Assembly (NCBI RefSeq): GCF_035083965.1
Contig: NC_089722.1
Location: forward strand, 26,310,642 to 26,374,641
From: Branchiostoma lanceolatum
Lineage: Eukaryota; Chordata; Leptocardii; Amphioxiformes; Branchiostomatidae
Length of the DNA: 64,000 nucleotides
Direction of reading: 5' to 3'
Below the pieces are notes generated by a model that was not told where the DNA came from, ran no database searches, and worked only from the letters and a program-made list of their open reading frames with translations. A program made the translations under genes and the position numbers. Shown here piece after piece: positions 1-12,400 of the stretch (its first letter is position 1; the number at the start of each line of letters is the position of its first letter).

Positions 1-150
1 ATACATGCATTTCTTTGAGAAGTATTGGAGGAAGCGTTGTTTGTGAACAAGATATCAGCATATTACTGCTTTTTGTAATGTGTACAACCTGTACCATTTT
101 AAATATAACATCTACTAATTCCACCAGGGTACATACATGTACTTTTTTTG

Positions 151-346
151 TAATTCCGCCACCCTGAAAAGATACATCCAAACAGATCTCCAACTCAACG
201 TCCCCCAGCATATATGAACTCTTGTTATATAATATTTAAACTGTGCATACCTGGGGGTGCTGCACTAGAAATTTCTCAAACCCACTGTTTTTTTCAAAGT
301 GGTGGATTTATGTAACCCATCAGATTAAGGTTAATGGAGGTTATGC
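151..346 (+). repeat. Dispersed repeat family A, copy 1
   Basis: This stretch closely resembles 20296-20475 along its whole length. Shared blocks include CCACCCTGAAAAGAT, AAACAGATCTCCAAC, AAACTGTGCATACCTGGG, TCTCAAACCCACTGTTTTT and a GTAACCC...CAGATTAA tail. A third, more diverged copy lies at about 4065-4205. No terminal inverted repeats or target duplication were identified, so the class is unknown. Confidence 0.75.
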
Positions 347-576
347 TGCAGTCCCATCTATTGTGAACAAAATAGTTCTTTCCTAGGGATATCACATCAA
401 ATTCCTCCTTTGAAGATTATATCAGGGTTTGTACAGACTCGACAAACACAATGGAACACCACCCAGTAGTATACAACTACAAAGCCTTAGACTGTCCACA
501 CAAGCCTGGAATGACAGTCCAGTAAATGGATGAGCGGCCTCAACTGGAAGAGATCTTCCTACCTGGCCGAACGGAT

Positions 577-605
577 CTACTCTACTCTACTCTTACTCTA
601 CTCTA
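577..605. repeat. (CTCTA)n microsatellite
   Basis: Short imperfect tandem run of the 5-mer CTCTA/CTACT, about six units, within the putative SARM1 intron or flank. Confidence 0.8.
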
Positions 606-1783
606 ATATTATGTGCTGTCACAAAACATGGCAACCACAGCCCTCTTCATCAAATAAGTAAAGAAAACAGTTCTACAGTCAAACCTGGATTCAGCAACCA
701 CTCAGGGGACTGAGGGAAAATAGTTGCTGAAGACAGGGCGGGGTTAACTATGTAAAAATGGACGGGGCTGTTTTAGCGTGGCTTGTGACTGCAGGTGGTT
801 GCACAGCCAGGTTTGACTGTAGTTTAAGATATGGAGGACTGGAAGAGTATTGATAACAAATCTTACATAAAGTAGCAGCTGTATACCTGCAAAGCTGATA
901 TGTTATGCCAAAGGGCATACAGGTTCTGAAGCAGAGTCATACAGGTAAAAAAAATATTTGGCACAAAATCTTCTATTGAACTCAGCACGTAGACGCAACT
1001 TTCTAGTGATGGCGGTTCCTACATATCTTCAATCAACTACTTACGACCTGAAGCAAGAATGGAGACAGCCATGAGCAACTAGAAGACAGATTGGGCTCTA
1101 GGAGCATCTTTAATTGTTGCTTAAGGTTAATTCTTCCACTGCAGCCATTTTAAAATTCACATGTGGTATCAGAGGTGATATAATGACAGCCCTCTCCAAC
1201 TCCTCTGAGGGTCGCTAAAGATTAGGATTTAAATCACCATCAATCAGTGCTCCAGCCAGACAGGCGTTTGGGCGTCTTCGGGATTTATTTTTGCAGTGGA
1301 CTGACGCCTTCAACTGAAGATAACAGATGAGGTATAAAAGGTCAGAGTGGTCCGTCTCTTGTCATTCTTGAAAAAATACTGTTTTGTCTATGCTGTCATT
1401 TTCCCAAAGATTATGACCTATATCCCCATTCCACTTGGGCGGCGACCTTGCCGCGCATTCTCTGTGACCTAAAATTGACCGAGGTGGTCAACAAATTTCG
1501 TAGATAAAGAACAAATCTTTTTACGCTTTATGTGTTTTGTTGTGTTTTCAGTCATTCTGTAACATTTGGCACGCTATTTCAATCATGAAATGAAGGGTCG
1601 CAGCGCGGTCGCAGGGAGAGCCCTTCTAGTGGAATGGGGGCCTAAGGAATGATGATGCCTTCAACTGTGTTTAAGCTCATCACACTGTCGTTGATCATCG
1701 GCCAAATTTGTTGAGCACCTAAGAAGGTCACCGCATTTCAAAATGGCCAGAGACTCAAGCATGTTTTTTACTGGAAAATAAAG

Positions 1784-2033
1784 CTGTAAATGCAGAAATG
1801 TTTGCGGTGGTTTTGTGTTCACGTTTTTCGTAGTGAACTCTTTACCACGAACATATATCCACAGCAAAAAGCTGTGCCATTGTGTGACTGTAGCTCTACT
1901 ATTGCATGTGTTTGCTGTGGTTTTGAGTTCGTATTTGCCACGGTTTCAAATGCGAAGTCTCAAAACCACAGCAAACACTCTACTTTCTCCCTAACACAAA
2001 ATTAAATCCCCGCGAACATTTCTACATTTACAG
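1784..2033. mobile_element. CTGTA-ended MITE, copy 1 (about 250 bp)
   Basis: The left end reads CTGTAAATGCAGAAATGTT and the right end is its near reverse complement, ending AACATTTCTACATTTACAG. The ends are followed inward by GCGGTGGTTTT on the left and CCCCGCG on the right. The right flank is TA; the left TA is not preserved. The same termini occur at 56482-56654 and, more diverged, at 11876-12076. TA target choice and short TIRs suggest a non-autonomous Tc1/mariner-type element. There is no transposase reading frame. Confidence 0.8.
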
Positions 2034-4064
2034 TATACCATAATGAATACATTGGACGGGGCTCTGAACATTAGCTAGCCGATAGAAAATATCACACAGT
2101 GATGAAAAGGGCTGTCACACCAGCTGCAACTCAATCTGCAGTTGGCATCCATCCTATCTAGTGGTTTGCTACTCGTATACTCTGATTGCTTTCAAGCTTT
2201 CCAGCTGACACCTTTGAACAGAGGATTAATCTGAATTTGAATATTTAACTTAAACATAAAGAAAAGCTATGATTGGCTCAAAGTTACTCCGTTCTCTGTA
2301 ACAGCAGTTTGGTCCCTAGCTTGTTACAGTCGTTGCTAAGAATCTGAAGAAATATTCCATACATGAAGTTATTAATGACATATGGGCCACAGGTATGAAT
2401 GAAGACGGGTGTCAGACTAGACAAGCGATCAGAGGAGCAGACTAGAGCATGTCAATGAATATGATGGATCCCAGACAGATAGTTCTCGACCAACAGCAGC
2501 ATTCCCTAGAGTTGTTCCGTAGGAAATGGCGTTGATGGATTCTCCAAGGTTAGATACGTTTGACTGCATGCTGAGCTCTCTCAGGACTGATAGGCTGTCC
2601 ATAGCATCCTCAGTCTGATACCCTGTTTTCTCTGTGGAATGGGGTCTAATGTAAAGATAATGAGTGTTAGGATCCCATAGCCTTTTTGAGGTTGTGGGGG
2701 CAGTTGGTTGTTTATCCACTGTGTCTAGGGCATGGTATTGGAAGGCAGAGCCCATTCCTTCCTTCCACCCACCATGCATGCATACTAGGGGTGGATACCG
2801 GTTCGCTGGACCTGATTCAGACCTTTACAACATCCAAGAACCGAGTCCAAAAACCTGAAAGGCTAAAACCTGAGTCCAAAAAAGTACAAATATATCTTTC
2901 TATTTTGTTTGATAAAAAGTGTTTTGAGTTTCCCCTCTGACAAAAAAGGCATTTAAGATAAGTGCAACATTCAAATAAAATGCGAAATAATTCAAATATC
3001 AAACAAAGGTTCATCTTGAAAGTCTTCTCATCACCAAGAAACTTTTATAGCCGTGTGTGTCAGTATTAACTCTCTATGCTTAATATTGGTCTAATGAAAC
3101 AAAACATCAACTGGACAGGATCAGGTCCAGGTTCAGGTTAGGACTCAAATGCTTGACCTCTCAATCCCTTTAAACAGGGTGGTCAAATTCAGACTCAGGA
3201 ACCCGTATATACAACATGTATGTCCTGCCGAATTCAAACTATGTGCTATACTACGTTCAACCTGACGCAATTCGATCCAATCGCGTGTTCCATTTGGGGT
3301 AATAGGGTCATTGCAAGTTTCCACAGGTGTAAACGCTCACTGTAGGGCTCTTTTATTCCACATCTGGGGAAAAACTACATTTTCACAAATATTAACAATT
3401 TTCTGGCACTTTTTTGTGGACATTCAATGTGTAACAAAACTACTGGCATCATTGTTGGTGACATTGAATGTTACAAACTTTAAGACTTTTTTCTGGCGCC
3501 AAGAAGCATTCTTACCTCATTCATAGACCACTCAAAATGACTGTAACACTTTTCCAAAGATTGTTGTTGCAGGGATTTTTGAAAAATGCTTTTGATCTTG
3601 AAATATAATTGAGTGAGAAAATTGTGTAAAAATCCGTCACGTTTTTTACATATTTGTTTACATTAACTATACTCAAAATTAGAGACCAAAAAATCCCCAA
3701 AATAAAAAGTCTTATTTTGTTCCTAGTCGACGAAAAAATACAAAAAATAGAGATTTTCATTGACATTTGGAGCCAGTCTTAAGCAATGTTTGCCTGAATA
3801 AATTAGGCCTCCCTAAAACCTGAAAATCATCATATTTGGGATCAAAATCTTTTAGAAATCAGCTATTCAACGTGAAACGACAATGTTCAAAGTATGTTAA
3901 CTCGCTAATTTCCTTTTATTTTGAAGAGATTAATTTCCATCCCAACGATTTTGTTTATCTCCAAATGATTTACCGTTAGCCAAAATGTTGCCTCATGTAA
4001 CCCGATACTTTGTCGAACGTGCATAGCAACGGTAAAGAATAACCAAAAATTGCATCTATTAGTG

Positions 4065-4205
4065 AAGAGAACCAGTCCTCCAATTCAACATCCCCAAGTA
4101 CAATGCACATTGCAGTGCTGTACTAGATATCTCTCAAACACCGTGTTTTCTGCATTAGTGGCGGATTTACACAATGTAACGAGGTGGTTACTGTCCAGAG
4201 GTTAT
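4065..4205 (+). repeat. Dispersed repeat family A, copy 2 (diverged)
   Basis: Shares ordered blocks with 151-346 and 20296-20475: CCAGTCCTCCAATTCAACAT with the CCCC following, CTCTCAAACACCGTGTTTT, GTGGCGGATTTA and AATGTAAC. It is shorter and more diverged than the other two copies, so its ends are approximate. Confidence 0.55.
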
Positions 4206-4528
4206 CTACTTAATTTGTATTTCTTTTTCAAATGGCTAAAAGAAATGGGATTCAAGCAGAATACCCTTCAAGGCTATACAAATATAGCGACTTGGGAAAT
4301 GGGCTTCAAAGAAGAAAAAGTTGGAACTGCTTGAGGTTCCATTAGCTTCAAGAATGGACCAGAGTTATTAATATAACAGCAAGGGCCTACCACAACTTCA
4401 TACTAATTCGTAGTCTGGAAAGTAAGTACACAACATATAAACTAAGATATATATTTGGCCTCTGTATAGTAGCAGTAATGCTTGATAGCTACATTGTAAT
4501 ACTAATGGTGTAATGCAACCTTGCCACA

Positions 4529-4715
4529 GCTCGCGTTTTCCAGCCAAGCACACCAGGTCACCCCTACTGATCTCAATGAATGTGCAGGGTTCTTTTATGT
4601 GCGGAGCTTTGACCCCCAAGAATTCTGTTAGATGCAAATTTAACGTTTAGCACTCTGAAGTAGTCGTTTGGCAGCCAATTCCCTATTGGTTACAGAGTTA
4701 GGCAGCAGGGAGAAG
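4529..4715 (+). repeat. Dispersed repeat family C, longest copy
   Basis: Contains two halves that recur separately elsewhere in the window. The left half (CTCGCGTTTTCCAGCCAAGC ... GGTCACCCCTACT ... GGGTTCTTT) recurs inverted at 36641-36709 and directly at 42250-42310. The right half (TTTAGCACTCTGAAGTAG ... GTTTGGCAG ... AGGCAGCAGGGAGAAG) recurs at 44089-44148. The class is unknown; no coding capacity was seen. Confidence 0.7.
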
Positions 4716-5099
4716 CTTCCTTTCAGTTCAACAGTGGAGTCAAAATGCTGTTACAAATTTAGCAGTCAGAATGTTAACAACTTTCCTGTGAAATGACCTG
4801 ATATGTTATCTGAACTACAAACTATAGTTACGGTAATAAGTTACCCATAAAGACGTGAAATATGTTTCGGTCACAGATGACTCCCTCACCTAATAAGCAA
4901 TTTGAACACCGTCAGTTTTAACTAACCAACCATAGATATCAGTAAATGAAAATGAAACACACCATCAAGCTCAGAAAGTTTGCTCGTCTTTCAAATTGTA
5001 AAGTTGGCCTGGTGTGTGGTTTGGTCTTGCATAGTGCCTGCAACCATGGTACTGAAGCGCCATCTATCACATTCAACCAAAATTACAGATTAAGTTACA

Positions 5100-5330
5100 A
5101 AGTGGCATAGTTTTACGCTGCTTCTCTGCTAAGGACTATGCACTTGGGGGAAAGAGTATGAAAGTTGAACACACAGTGCTACCAGTAGACTAGCCTCCTA
5201 GTGCCCTACTGTAGTATTATCTGTGCTTGTGCAGGTTTGCAGCCTCTTAGGGCTTCAGAAACAATGATGGGTGCTGCCCAATAGAGGATTTTCATTGATG
5301 TCATAGTAATTATGCAGCAGCAGCATATTG
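5100..5330 (+). repeat. SINE-like dispersed repeat, copy 1
   Basis: Shares ordered blocks with 16275-16510: CTGCTTCTCTGCT, a GGGGAAAGA segment, GACTAGCC, TGTAGTATTATCTGTGCTTG and a GGGCT..AGAAA..ATG segment ending near CTGCCC. A clear B-box-like sequence is seen only in the other copy, so the assignment of this one rests on the similarity between them. Confidence 0.55.
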
Positions 5331-6418
5331 GTGTGTCTAAGAGATGTGCACTGTACTCCAACATGGCACAAATGACGCCAAATGAAAAGTACAGGTCCAT
5401 ACGGTGTGGGAAGGACTATGACTTAAAATCTTTACTACCATAACACCTAACGTAACATTACCAGTTTACGTCCGATTTATTCAAAACGTTATTTATCCTA
5501 AAACCGCGCGGACAGAGCCAAATGTTTAACCCATGGGTAGAAATATCAGCTCTTCTAACAAGAAAATGCATGGTCTGTAAGTTTTTCTCTGCCTGTTTAA
5601 CGCCGTACGAGCATGTATTCATACTGGAGTATATGGTGTAGAATTGTGCTAGGCTTACCCTTTATCATCCACCTCAGTATTTTCCCTTCAAGCGCTATGC
5701 TTGAAGAACATATAGAAAAAAATACACAGTAACTGTCGAAAGTAGTCTACAGACAAATGACAGTAAAGTCACTATGTTTGTCCGTCCGCTTGCCCGACGC
5801 GATGGAAGAAAACAATTTTTGTATTGTGAATTTCCCCGAAATCGGCAGCACGTGGCGTTCACGTGATAAACGCATGGCCATGATGTTATGTCGTACAAAA
5901 ATGTATCATCTGAGCGGGGGTCGCTAGGTTGTATCAAACCTTCCTAAAACTGGCAAGAGTTTCAAACCTCGAATCACCATTGATAGTCTGCATATCAAAG
6001 AAAGGTTTAACGTCAGCTACTTTTAAAAGATACTAGCTATCGTGTAACTTAGAAAAACATGATGGACTACGCGGTGTCGAATTACATATGAAATGCGTCA
6101 TGCATGACGCTTCCGTGCAACTTGTTGTTACTGGTTCAGGAGCTTATTCTGTTATGTCGCTGGACGTAAACCCTTTTAAATGTTTTGTATAAAAGAGAGA
6201 GATGGCTGGGGATCATACTTATGACGTTCTTTGTTTATCATGAGAACAGGCTTTGGCATAATACACCGCGACATGTGGACATGACCCAATCTGGACGTAA
6301 ACTACTCCCGCACGTAAATAGGTCATGTTACGTTACATGTAAGAATAGAGCTGCGTACCTAAACAAATTGATTGTAGTATTGTACTGGTACTGTATCGGT
6401 ACCGGTACACAGCTCTAC

Positions 6419-9400
6419 CTAAGAATTCTGTTGTACCTTTTCCTGATAAGACTGTTGGACATCTTGATGTCGTCCTTCAGCTGTTCATCAGTCAGCAGCA
6501 GCAGTAAGTCTCCGTCAACCTGACTGTCATTGAAGGAGTCCCTGTAAACAACATGAAGAAGTTCCAGATTCCACATCATTCCGTGTACATCTACATGTAC
6601 ATCTACATTTAGATACCCCCATATAGCCCCTTCAGGGGCAAAGTAGGGGGGAGTTGAGGTCCCGGGCTCAGGCGGGCAGGCCTCCAGCCTGGCACGGAAC
6701 GACTCAACGGTGGGAGCCATAACAACCGTGCCAGGCAGGGTATTCCACTGGGGAAGTAGGAGTGTTAAAACTTTGTATGTATCGGTTCTGGCGTAGATAG
6801 TTTGGAACTTGAGGTGGTGGCTCTCCCGGGTGCACCCCTGAGCTGTCTTCAGTACTGCTACTAGTAAATTGTCAGTGTCTATATTAATATGATATATACT
6901 AGTATTGAGGCCCACTTATAATGTACTAGTATAGATAGTGCTGTTCACTTTCAAGTTACAGTAACTGTAAATCCATTTACGGTTGGTAATTGTGATGATA
7001 TTAGCGGTTGGGGGAAAAAGGAGTAGTTTGCTGTATTTGATTCTAACGGTGGGACCAAACATCACTGTCTTAAATGTTAACAAGGACATATATAATGTCC
7101 TTGATGTTAGTAATAGAATATTTGCGATAATGACATATTTATTAGCGGTTGACCAGCGACCGTTAAAGTAGCTATTAGTAAGATTAAGTTCAACCGTTAA
7201 CAAATCGAGAATCACAGTACCTGAATCCACCAAAGCCAATCTGCTTGAGCCAGGTGAGAACGTCATCAGTCGACCAGGTGGGCACAGACAGAGATAGTTT
7301 GGATGGGATCTCCTCCCCAATGATTGACAGGAACTGGACGGCAAACCTGACAGCAGTGGGGTTACTGGAGGAGCTGGCCACGCGGATCAGGGGACGGACG
7401 GCGCCAATCTCATAGAACACCTGAAAAGAATTTTGTTTTGTCATAACGTATCATTTGTGTCTAGCATATTTATAAGTTCATTATATTTCGTTTTTAAGTT
7501 AGTGCATCATGTCTTGTTACAAGTTTGCATTCATATCTTTTCACTTTTATGTATTGTGTACATATTAACGTTTTAGTGGTGGTGCTAATATAAGTTTGTC
7601 AACTTGAAAAAAAATGTAAAAGAATAGAAAAATTTAAAACACCTGAAAGGTGGGAAAGGAGAGCTAGAGTAACATAATCAGGGCTCGAAATACAGTTGTT
7701 GTTTTTCTGTTACCTGCAAAGTTGTTTTGAAATTGATGAGTTAAATCGTTCTGTAAATAAGCAGGCCGGTGTTCCTACACTACTATATACACTCTTTTCA
7801 GTCATAAAGTATGCAGTCAATTATGATTGAGATTGTATTTGTGACTTATACACATGCCGGAATGTATATCACTACGGACACAAAAATGAGACATTTGGCC
7901 AAAAGTCTGCAACATTTGGAAATGTCGCCGTTTGCATTGCCCCCTTTGGCAACATTTTGCAGTTATGGACAACAGCTGTGACAATTGTGGCCAGAAAAGT
8001 GAGACATTTGGAGCAGAAAGTCACTACGACATTTGCCTCTGCCCAGAAAATGTCTCAGTTTGAATTGCCCCACCTGCTGGGTTAATGGACAGTTTGGTGG
8101 TACTGGTGGGCCTGATAAGAAACACATCTGTACCACGCTCGTACCCAGCGCCGTGAAGAAGCCATTAAGGTTTTAATCGTGGGCTTAGAATTATGTCACA
8201 TCAACTGCCGATCAAGCTAAACAAAATAAACTTCTGTAATTCACAGCTGTCGTTTTTGTTTTGTTTTGTGCTTTTCTTGTTCCTCCGCGTGTAGTTGTAT
8301 ACACAAGTACGTAACGGGGGACCTTCTACAATGGTAGTTAACCGTCGAAAACAAGACGCAAGTTCGCTATCTTGGGAGGTAAAATGTTGCTCAACTGTGT
8401 TATGTTATAAGAAACGGATATTTACAAAGTACCTTATCGTTGGCGCTGTTAGGGTGTTAAGATTACCTCTCTACATTGCGCTCGGAGGCGAGTTATGTCA
8501 CGGACCCTACTTTGCCACGGGAGGGAGTTTGGCATTATCCACGGTTACCATCTCGTACCCAGATTACTTTGCGCAAGTAGGTCCCTGATTGGCACGCGGT
8601 CAGTCCCTGTCTCTTCTCGGGCACAGGATCCGCAGTTCAACCAAATAGCGCCACCATGCGATCTGTTTATGTATTATACGCATTACATAAAGGCTTCCAA
8701 CGCTATTTGGGTGGGGTAAGCTGACGATCTTTTTTTTTTAGATGCTGCGTAGGAGCGTACAAACGTGTCCAGGTGGGGGTAATTCAAACTGAGACATTTT
8801 CTGGGCAAAGGCAAATGTTTTAGTTGTTTATATTTTTTACCTGCAATATACCAAGTATATTGAGTCCTTATGTATCATTTTATTCAATTCTTAGCATTTA
8901 GGTACTAAGAAAGATAACTGTAGTTATATTAATTGATATAAATTGTTTCCATATGAATCAAGAGATAACCAGACATGCATTATTATTAGATTGTGATTGG
9001 ATATGTACAAAGTTATGATAATGAACCTTAAGTCAAATTCAAGATACATATAAGACCTATATCAAAGAAAGAACTGATCGTGAGTAAAGATAAATGAATA
9101 AATTCTTGAAATAACCCTATACCAGTAGGAGCACTACCGTAATGTTTCAGATAAATCATAAAATTTGTGTACATCCAATTAAGACTAAGTAAGAGTTTAT
9201 CTGGTATAACATATAAGACGGTTAATTGTCATTTTCTAAAGTCGGTATTAAACATTACTTGGATAGGGGCTCCAGAGACACATCTATGTTTCATTTCATG
9301 AGGAAATGAAAAATTGTAACTTCAAGGTTGTAAGCCAAGTGTACAATTTTGAACAAGTGAGCATAACTTACAATTATATGACAATTGTCAATACAATCAT

Positions 9401-12400
9401 GATAAATTTCACTGGAGTCCATTTTTGTCACAATATCTTAATCAGATTGTACGGCTCTACAGCGATATAATTTACAATGTTACTTCGTGTATATCTAATT
9501 GTTGGTACAACAATTGTATTCTACGGAATGTTACAAGGTCATACGATTTAATCACCTGCTATACATTTTGTTGAGCGCATTGATTTTGCACGTAGGCCTG
9601 CACTTTTAGATGTCGGGATCGACTTGCCTAACTGTACGACACCCATCTACGTATCGCCTTTTGAATTATTCAAGCACCCTCACCTATCAATGGTATCCCT
9701 AAGGACTTTATAACAGGCTCATTGCTATGCAGGGCCTGTACCACTGTATCAGCAAGTGTCACAAAATATTGGTGGATATCAATTTGTTGCCTTTTCCGGG
9801 TCAATGAAAATTCAATCAGAAAGCGATCTGTCCTGGTTGGCTGGACAATGCGATAGCATTGGATAATCAAGCCAAGGTAACGCAAGGTTTTCAGCGCCAA
9901 CCGTGCAAATAATGGGTTAAGCATGCAATCATCTAGTCAATTTTATGAATTTCAGGAGGGGTCACTCCGAACATTTCAATTATCCAATCACCTACCCATA
10001 CATTTGTTGTCCCCCTTAACAATACATGCATTTTATCCTGGACACATTTTTTCTGATTACAAATTATCCCAGACTGGAATATAGTAAGCAAAAAAAAATG
10101 CTAGATTTTTCATAGAATTCAGTGACATTAACAGTTTCTTACATCCTAGCAGTAACCAAGCCTTCTTTACAGAAAAAATAAAGCCAAAATATACAATTTC
10201 TAGGCCAATGCACCATGGAATGCATCATATGAATGATAGTACATTGTATATCATGATCACAGGACCTGATTTGATTAAGCTTAAGCTATGCCTAACTACA
10301 CAAAGAGGAATGTACAGGGAATATAATTACATGTTGTGTACAGTGCTTTCTTCTTACTAATTACACTTTCCAACTTGCCTTTTCTGATTTGTGGAACAGA
10401 ATTACTGCTTGACTCTTCTGACACTAATCATGTCCTAGACTGTAATTAGAAGTCATCAATTGACTTACAATAACATCATGAAGGGCACTTGTGTTGAAGT
10501 CTATTAAGAGTTCAGTAAATCTATCAACTGAATACTGTTTTCCCAATGACCCAATATGATCTAAAGAATTAGTTGATAAATCTAGGTGATGTCCAGAAAT
10601 CAGAATTTTTCTTATTGCATTAGTCGCAAATCTACAATGACTTTTAAATCTGTTTTCAAGGACATTAACAACAAAAAAAGATTGGGCACCTATGATTGAA
10701 TCATGATCCAACTTGTAGGCCAGGTGAGTAACTAAATAATGTCAAATGTTAGTAATCTTCAAAGAGTAAAAGTTATCAAGTGCAAACGTCCTATGAACCA
10801 GTATAAACCCTACATTTTTTTCAACAAAATTCAAGGCAATCTGCTTAAAGGAGATTTATTTGGGGTCAGGTTACAACATAGTTTGTCACGCAGTCAGGAA
10901 ATCAATACAAAGAAATATCGGCCAAGGAAATGGGGCATGGAGCAATCAAATCCTCCAATCCACATGTACGTCAATCGTTGCCATAGCGATGGCAATCAAC
11001 GACATAGATTGGGCCGTCTCCCTGCGCCTAGAAATGTGCAAATCGGTCATCATCCGGGGACATTCTCCGCATTAAATTTTCATGAATCACGTTTGAGCAG
11101 ACAGAAAATGCCTAATGCATTCCCTCAGTCGGCCATTTTGTTGGAAACCCGCTCAATTGGCGAAGGATTGCGGTGAAATTCGGAGGGATGTACAGACCCA
11201 TAAAAGTTTTAAAGCACATCGTTCTGTAAATTACACTTTGATTCTACCCCAATTTGTAATCATCTGGTACTGAAGTATGTCAGTAAAAACAGCTGTCTCT
11301 AATGCAGTAATGTATACGTTATCATCAATTATTAATGTGTAATAGTTGCCTCATTCTTTGCAGCACCTGGAATATTCATATTTCATCTTATAAAGTAATA
11401 AATCACCAGGTTTGACAGTTTGATAATAAATAACTGAAGGACAACTTTTCATGACCATTCCTGGAAAGTTCCAGATATTCTTCATAAAATGATTTGTCTA
11501 TAGTCATCATAATTTATACAAACATAGAGCTTATTACGTAGGAATTCTTTTAGTCAACCAGTACTAGTAGATATTTTGTTGGTATTTCATTGCAAACATA
11601 AACTAAACATGATTTTATTTTCCGAAAATAAAACAGCATGACTGTTTTGTACATGCTTTAATGGATTTTTTACGACGATGCTAAGAATGACCCCATAACC
11701 TGCCCATATGTACTTAATATTTAATAACCCTATAGAAATATAATGTACCCTGTATGTGTGACCCGATAGGTCACTATGATGAGGGCAAGGAACAAGATGG
11801 TGGCTTTAAGTTTAACAAATCCTAGCACAATACTGATTTAAAACTTTTGCAGCAATATAGAGTTACTGTAGAAGGATAAATGTTTTATTTTGATTCACGT
11901 TTCTCTGTGGTGACCTCTTCAATGCGAACTTTAAATCATTGCCAAAGTTTCCCTTTTGCAGCAAAACCCTACAAATGAAAGTTTGAACAGCGAACTTACC
12001 AAGTTGCAAACAGTACTCCCTTTTCTCCCTGGCCTGCTGCAAAATTAAATCCCCTTGAAAATTTCCCCTTCTACAGTATATTTTGTGAGTTGCCCTGGCT
12101 AAATACCAAAATATGACCTACTGCACCTCTATACCTCTGTATTGTAAACATAAAGAAAGAACCTTATTGCGCGACAATGTTCTCAACTTAATCAGTTAGT
12201 TAATGTCACATACCTTAATTCTTTCCTGGTCTTTCTTGATCCCTGCCTCCATCGCGAAGTGGAATGTGGCGAGACATTGCGCCTCTTCCTGGCTGCTCTG
12301 TAAGAGCGGGATGAGCCGTTCCAGCCAGTCGTCTGACCGTCCCTGGGCGTGCGTCCAATCGCTGCGAGCAAACTCCTCTGGATCATGTGATGTCACAAAT

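Larger units (their letters stand above)
1..6418. other. SARM1 downstream intron or flank, no coding exon recognised
   Basis: No exon could be supported here on either strand. On the minus strand this follows the third SARM1 coding exon, so it should be intron. I looked for the second SAM domain and the TIR domain (for example a DVFISYR-like motif) and found neither. The stretch holds repeat copies listed separately (151-346, 577-605, 1784-2033, 4065-4205, 4529-4715, 5100-5330). The longest otherwise unexplained minus-strand reading frame is 2429-2779, which has no recognisable motif. Confidence 0.6.

Noticed and set aside
2429..2779. Minus-strand 116-codon frame as a SARM1 exon or a separate gene
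   Set aside because: It has no similarity to SAM2 or TIR, no obvious flanking splice sites in the needed phase and no recognisable motif.
6185..6523. Plus-strand 112-codon frame
   Set aside because: It overlaps the SARM1 third exon on the opposite strand and has no motif.
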